NCBI RefSeq assembly: GCF_003815875.1
Contig: NZ_CP033924.1
Location: 2,170,001-2,234,000 of the forward strand
DNA length: 64,000 bases
Origin: Chryseobacterium lactis
Lineage (GTDB): Bacteria; Bacteroidota; Bacteroidia; Flavobacteriales; Weeksellaceae
Direction of reading: 5' to 3'
A model generated the notes under the pieces. That model saw nothing but the letters and a program-made list of their open reading frames with translations. It was not told where the DNA came from and made no database searches. How positions within the stretch are numbered: the stretch's first letter is position 1; each line of letters begins with the position of its first letter. Both the position numbers and the translations under genes were made by a program. This document shows positions 61,140 through 64,000 of the stretch, piece after piece.

Positions 61140-62153
61140 TTAGGCAATATTAGTCATACCAATTACAGAGTGTTCTGGATAAGCGATACCGGTGCCAGCT
61201 CTCATAAAGTTTGCATACTTCCATGTAAGTTCATCAGTAGAGTACCAAACCAATAGAGCTTTCACACCTGCTGGTGTGGCTTCACCATATGAATTATCAG
61301 TAGCAAAAACGAAGTTTCCTCTAATTGTAAGAACACATGCGTGAGCTGCAACACCATTGTTAAGAGCAAACATGATTGGATCCCAAGTAGTTTCAACCAA
61401 AACATCAATATTCTTATATTTTAGTTTCTTAAATCCATTTTGGTACAACATGATGTTATTTGAACCTCCTGTAAGGGTTAAGAACTCTTCATATGCATCA
61501 AAAATAGATTGAGATACATAAAAAGCTTTCATATTATCAGGCAGGTGTTTTAAAAATATATCTTGATTTTTGTAAGCCCAATGAAGATATTCTTTTCCAT
61601 CTGTCGGAGTCAAATCTCCACTATTGAATGCAGTTGTTTGATTAGGCTTAATTGTTCCGTCACTGATAAATTTTGCATAATGTTTGAAAATTCCATCAAA
61701 CACATTCCAACTCCAAATTCCATTCCCATCATTTGCTCTGTCAATGTCTCCAAAATACGCATTGGAAGTGATATCTACCTTGATTGCTTTTAGGAAGAAG
61801 TCCATGATATAATCCCTGAATTTAGGATCTTTGTTTCTGAAATCTTCCAGGCAGCCTTTATAGAATTCATTTTCACAATGTTTGGTTGCTCCATAGATTT
61901 CATCTGTTTCAATTTGTCTGATGGAAGCTTTCCCAACTGGTGAGAAAATAATATTACATGAAGCATCCCTTCTTTTCAGAATGTTTTGATTACCCATAAT
62001 CTCAACAATCTTTCTTTTACTGGAAACATCATCCATTACTGTGAACTCATTTAGAGTTCCATTAAAAGAACCATCCGGGAGTAAATCTGCAAAATGTGGT
62101 TTCACCAACATTTCATAATAACTCTTTGGTCCTACTAAAAATCTTTCGTTCAT
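61140..62153 (-). CDS. Phage major capsid protein (HK97-like)
   Basis: A 337-residue protein placed after the protease and a small virion gene, as capsid proteins usually are. The C-terminal half has the typical sequence flavour of HK97-fold shells (MKAFYVSQSIFDAYEEFL, YKNIDVLVETTWDPIMFALN, RGNFVFATDN). It is followed by its own terminator, fitting high dosage. There is no obvious N-terminal delta domain to be cleaved. Confidence 0.72.
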   Translation of the reverse strand: MNERFLVGPKSYYEMLVKPHFADLLPDGSFNGTLNEFTVMDDVSSKRKIVEIMGNQNILKRRDASCNIIFSPVGKASIRQIETDEIYGATKHCENEFYKGCLEDFRNKDPKFRDYIMDFFLKAIKVDITSNAYFGDIDRANDGNGIWSWNVFDGIFKHYAKFISDGTIKPNQTTAFNSGDLTPTDGKEYLHWAYKNQDIFLKHLPDNMKAFYVSQSIFDAYEEFLTLTGGSNNIMLYQNGFKKLKYKNIDVLVETTWDPIMFALNNGVAAHACVLTIRGNFVFATDNSYGEATPAGVKALLVWYSTDELTWKYANFMRAGTGIAYPEHSVIGMTNIA

Positions 62154-62164
62154 AGCTTAATTTT

Positions 62165-62554
62165 TTAGTCTCTTACTCCTTGATTATTTTTGTTTCCAAG
62201 CTGACCAGAAAGGGCAACACTGCCAATACTGTAAATACCTAAATCGGCTTTACATCCTTTGGTGCTGATCACAGTTCCCAGAATGTCAATACTTGATAAA
62301 TTCAAACTTGAAATGTCTAACACAGCATTTCCTGCATCTGCAGTAATTTGCCCGTGTTTTTCTTTTCCGTTTTTGTCGTAAACATGAATGTTTGCAACAT
62401 TTAGATCATCACCTGCGCCAAATGTGGAAGCATCGGTGACCGTAGCTGTTTTGGCTGTTGCATCAACTACATAGTTGAGTTTTGCAACAAAACCGGTGCA
62501 TTCGCAGCCCTCACAAAGGCCATTTTGTAGCACATCTTTTTCTAAGCCAGTCAT
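62165..62554 (-). CDS. Small virion protein, capsid decoration candidate
   Basis: A 129-residue beta-rich protein between protease and capsid genes, a usual place for decoration or head-stabilising proteins. Residues 12-20 contain CEGCEC, three cysteines in six residues. No known domain otherwise. Confidence 0.55.
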   Translation of the reverse strand: MTGLEKDVLQNGLCEGCECTGFVAKLNYVVDATAKTATVTDASTFGAGDDLNVANIHVYDKNGKEKHGQITADAGNAVLDISSLNLSSIDILGTVISTKGCKADLGIYSIGSVALSGQLGNKNNQGVRD

Positions 62555-62571
62555 ATTATTGTTTGTTATTA

Positions 62572-63708
62572 TTATTCAGAGAATCCAACATCATCTGCAT
62601 CAAACTTGGATTCAGAATTTCCACCATTATTTTTCGGCTTCGCCTGTCCCATATTCTTAGCAACTGTTTCTTCAATTTTTGTAACTCTGTTTTCAAAACC
62701 TTTGAAGTCTTCAGAATCTTTGAAGTTTTCAGGTTTAACATTTTCTTTCACAACATTTGTAATCTGTGCAATCATGTTTTCCGGAAATCCATTTTTGAAG
62801 AAATTTGTAAGTGCTGTACTTACTTGTTCATCAGTAGGGACTTTTGGTTCCATGTCAAAATCTTTCAAAGCATTGTTTAAAGCTGAAGTAAGGTTTTCAA
62901 CTGTTAAAGGGTCCGTTTTATCACCTTTGTCATTTGGGACCAAATTCAGTGCTTTAAATGCATTTACAATAGCATCTGTTAATTTGTTCATATTTAAATT
63001 TTGAATTAATTTTTCAGGATCTTCCACTGTTGGTGGAGTAGTGGCAAGAGAGTTAAATACATTTAATGCATTTTGATTTTTAAAATTCCAATCTGTCTTG
63101 TTAATAGGTTTAAATTCCTCTTTTTGGTCAGTTGTCGAACTAACAAAGCCGTTTTCAACTGCCTGTGTTCCGGTAAACCATGTTTCAGCATTCATCCATT
63201 CTTCAACCTGTTCTTTGGACTTTCCTGTTAGATTCACATAAAAATCCCTGATACTGTTATTGAAGTTTCTCAAGTTTTTAGCTTGTTTTTCCACCTCATT
63301 AACGTCTCCCCAGGCAAATCCGGAAACATTGTGTATCATGTACCAAGAATTAGGGGAAATTTTAGAGTTTTTTGCAGCCGATAGGGGATAGGTAGCAGCC
63401 GAACAGATCATTCCCATTCCAATAGTTTCAACAGCATATCCATCATTTTCAAGCTGCTGAATGAAATCATGCATTGCCATAGCATCCCCAATCTGTCCAC
63501 CAAATGAATTGATTGTGATTCTGATGTTTTTTAAACCAGAATCAAGAATTTCTGAACGGAAGGACTTGAATGAAACTGAAGTCTGATCATTAAACCAATC
63601 TTGCAGGATCTCCTGGGTTTCGGCATCCACAATAGTTCCATCAATGAAGACATCAAGTCTTTCACCATTATTGGAAACTTTATAATTAAAAATTGGAATC
63701 TTTTTCAT
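62572..63708 (-). CDS. ClpP-like phage prohead protease with scaffold-like C-terminal domain
   Basis: A 378-residue protein. Residues 1-195 are an S14 (ClpP-like) protease: NSFGGQIGDAMAMHDF, the catalytic serine S103 in MICSAATYP and histidine H126 in YMIHNVSG. The remaining 180 residues are charged, helical and Q/K/E/N-rich with a coiled coil, as in internal scaffolds. An internal ATG at 62991 (M240, MNKLTDAIVNAFKAL) could yield the scaffold alone, as with the lambda C/Nu3 pair. It matures the prohead and is probably lost after assembly. Confidence 0.8.
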   Translation of the reverse strand: MKKIPIFNYKVSNNGERLDVFIDGTIVDAETQEILQDWFNDQTSVSFKSFRSEILDSGLKNIRITINSFGGQIGDAMAMHDFIQQLENDGYAVETIGMGMICSAATYPLSAAKNSKISPNSWYMIHNVSGFAWGDVNEVEKQAKNLRNFNNSIRDFYVNLTGKSKEQVEEWMNAETWFTGTQAVENGFVSSTTDQKEEFKPINKTDWNFKNQNALNVFNSLATTPPTVEDPEKLIQNLNMNKLTDAIVNAFKALNLVPNDKGDKTDPLTVENLTSALNNALKDFDMEPKVPTDEQVSTALTNFFKNGFPENMIAQITNVVKENVKPENFKDSEDFKGFENRVTKIEETVAKNMGQAKPKNNGGNSESKFDADDVGFSE

Positions 63709-63726
63709 GCCTTAATTTATCAGTAA

Positions 63727-63734
63727 CAAAGATA
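63727..63734 (-). promoter_or_regulatory. -7 box for the protease-capsid transcript
   Basis: Minus-strand TATCTTTG fits TAnnTTTG, 18 bp before the protease start. An inverted repeat TATTGTTTT/AAAACAATA lies just upstream at 63751-63769. Confidence 0.4.
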
Positions 63735-63767
63735 TTTTGAAAGATTTAAATATTGTTTTAAAAACAA

Positions 63768-63800
63768 TAAAACCGTGCGAAATTCAGGCACGGTTTTTAA
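63768..63800 (-). terminator. Terminator between the HTH gene and the capsid operon
   Basis: A perfect 9-bp stem AAACCGTGC/GCACGGTTT (63770-63778 with 63788-63796), 9-nt loop, T tract on the minus strand. Confidence 0.88.
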
Positions 63801-63802
63801 TT

Positions 63803-64000
63803 TTACACTAAGCACCTTTCACAAATATTCCTTACGGTTGATTTTGGAACTTTAAGTTTTTGAGATATCTGACCAAAGGTAAGGCCTTTTTTACGTTCTA
63901 TGCAGGCTTTTAATTGAACCTGATTGACTCCTGCATACATACAGAATTTATCAAAATCAGCAATTGCCATTTCTAGAGCAATATTTTTATAATCAGCACT
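63803..64000 (-). CDS. Helix-turn-helix phage protein (N-terminus outside window)
   Basis: The last 65 residues of a protein ending at TAA 63803-63805. They contain a HTH (LTFGQISQKLKVPKSTVRNI) like sigma region 4 or a terminase small subunit. It stands just upstream of the capsid genes, where a terminase small subunit or a late regulator is expected. The window edge prevents a choice. Confidence 0.6.
   Translation of the reverse strand, partial: SADYKNIALEMAIADFDKFCMYAGVNQVQLKACIERKKGLTFGQISQKLKVPKSTVRNICERCLV

Larger units (their letters stand above)
50430..64000. mobile_element. Prophage in tandem at the same tRNA site (right end outside the window)
   Basis: The integrase gene begins 103 bp after the att repeat. 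From 54300 to the right edge the minus strand is a block of phage late genes: protease/scaffold, capsid, portal, fibre, tailspike, holin, spanin and amidase. Terminase and early genes must lie further right. The left end carries a probable conversion gene (O-acyltransferase). I cannot see whether it is complete; no gene in the visible part is broken. Confidence 0.88.

Overview
The window looks like a chromosome segment of a Chryseobacterium-like flavobacterium (Bacteroidota, Weeksellaceae). The evidence is AT-rich DNA, type IX secretion (T9SS) C-terminal sorting tails, Bacteroidota-type promoters with a TAnnTTTG -7 box, a very short NuoG, and DUF349, DUF3871 and LolC/E-type proteins of flavobacterial style. 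The genus is inferred by eye; no database search was possible.

Region 1 (1-34.3 kb) is core chromosome. It opens with a GAF-like gene broken by an in-frame stop, then a TonB-dependent receptor. A complete complex I operon follows on the minus strand, nuoA-B-C-D-E-F-[outer-membrane protein]-G-H-I-J-K-L-M-N (18.8 down to 4.4 kb), with AT-rich repeat-like spacers between several genes. After it come housekeeping and envelope genes: a GNAT-like protein, a membrane zinc peptidase, a YigZ/IMPACT protein, a secreted beta-propeller-like T9SS protein, a secreted beta-helix/PDZ protein, ribD, a DUF349 protein, aroE, a secreted EndA nuclease, a LolC/E-type permease, rbfA and methylmalonyl-CoA epimerase.

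Region 2 (34,379-50,473) is an integrated element of about 16 kb. It sits in the 3' half of a CAU-anticodon tRNA gene and is bounded by a perfect 44-bp direct repeat. It carries an excisionase-like protein, a DUF3987 primase/helicase-like ATPase, a tyrosine integrase, a Sak4-like ATPase, DUF3871 and RadC, but no visible relaxase or conjugation genes. Its cargo is a tight four-gene minus-strand operon: a double-GHKL sensor ATPase/histidine kinase, a receiver protein, an HNH nuclease and an N6-adenine DNA methyltransferase. I read this as a candidate phospho-signalled restriction-modification or anti-phage system, and it is the most interesting locus here. The right half holds small unknown genes, an XRE repressor with a clear palindromic operator, structured intergenic DNA and a repeated 9-mer.

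Region 3 (50,430 to the right edge) is a prophage integrated in tandem at the same tRNA 3' end and cut by the window. It has an integrase next to the att site, a small gene behind operator-like repeats, and an AT-rich SGNH-type O-acyltransferase that is a probable lysogenic-conversion gene. The late genes follow on the minus strand: ClpP-like protease with a scaffold-like tail, a small virion protein, major capsid protein, a tail-tube-like protein, portal, a cysteine-rich protein, tail fibre, beta-helix tailspike, then holin, unimolecular spanin and amidase for lysis. Three of the virion proteins carry unusual cysteine clusters, and the portal lies downstream of the capsid gene.
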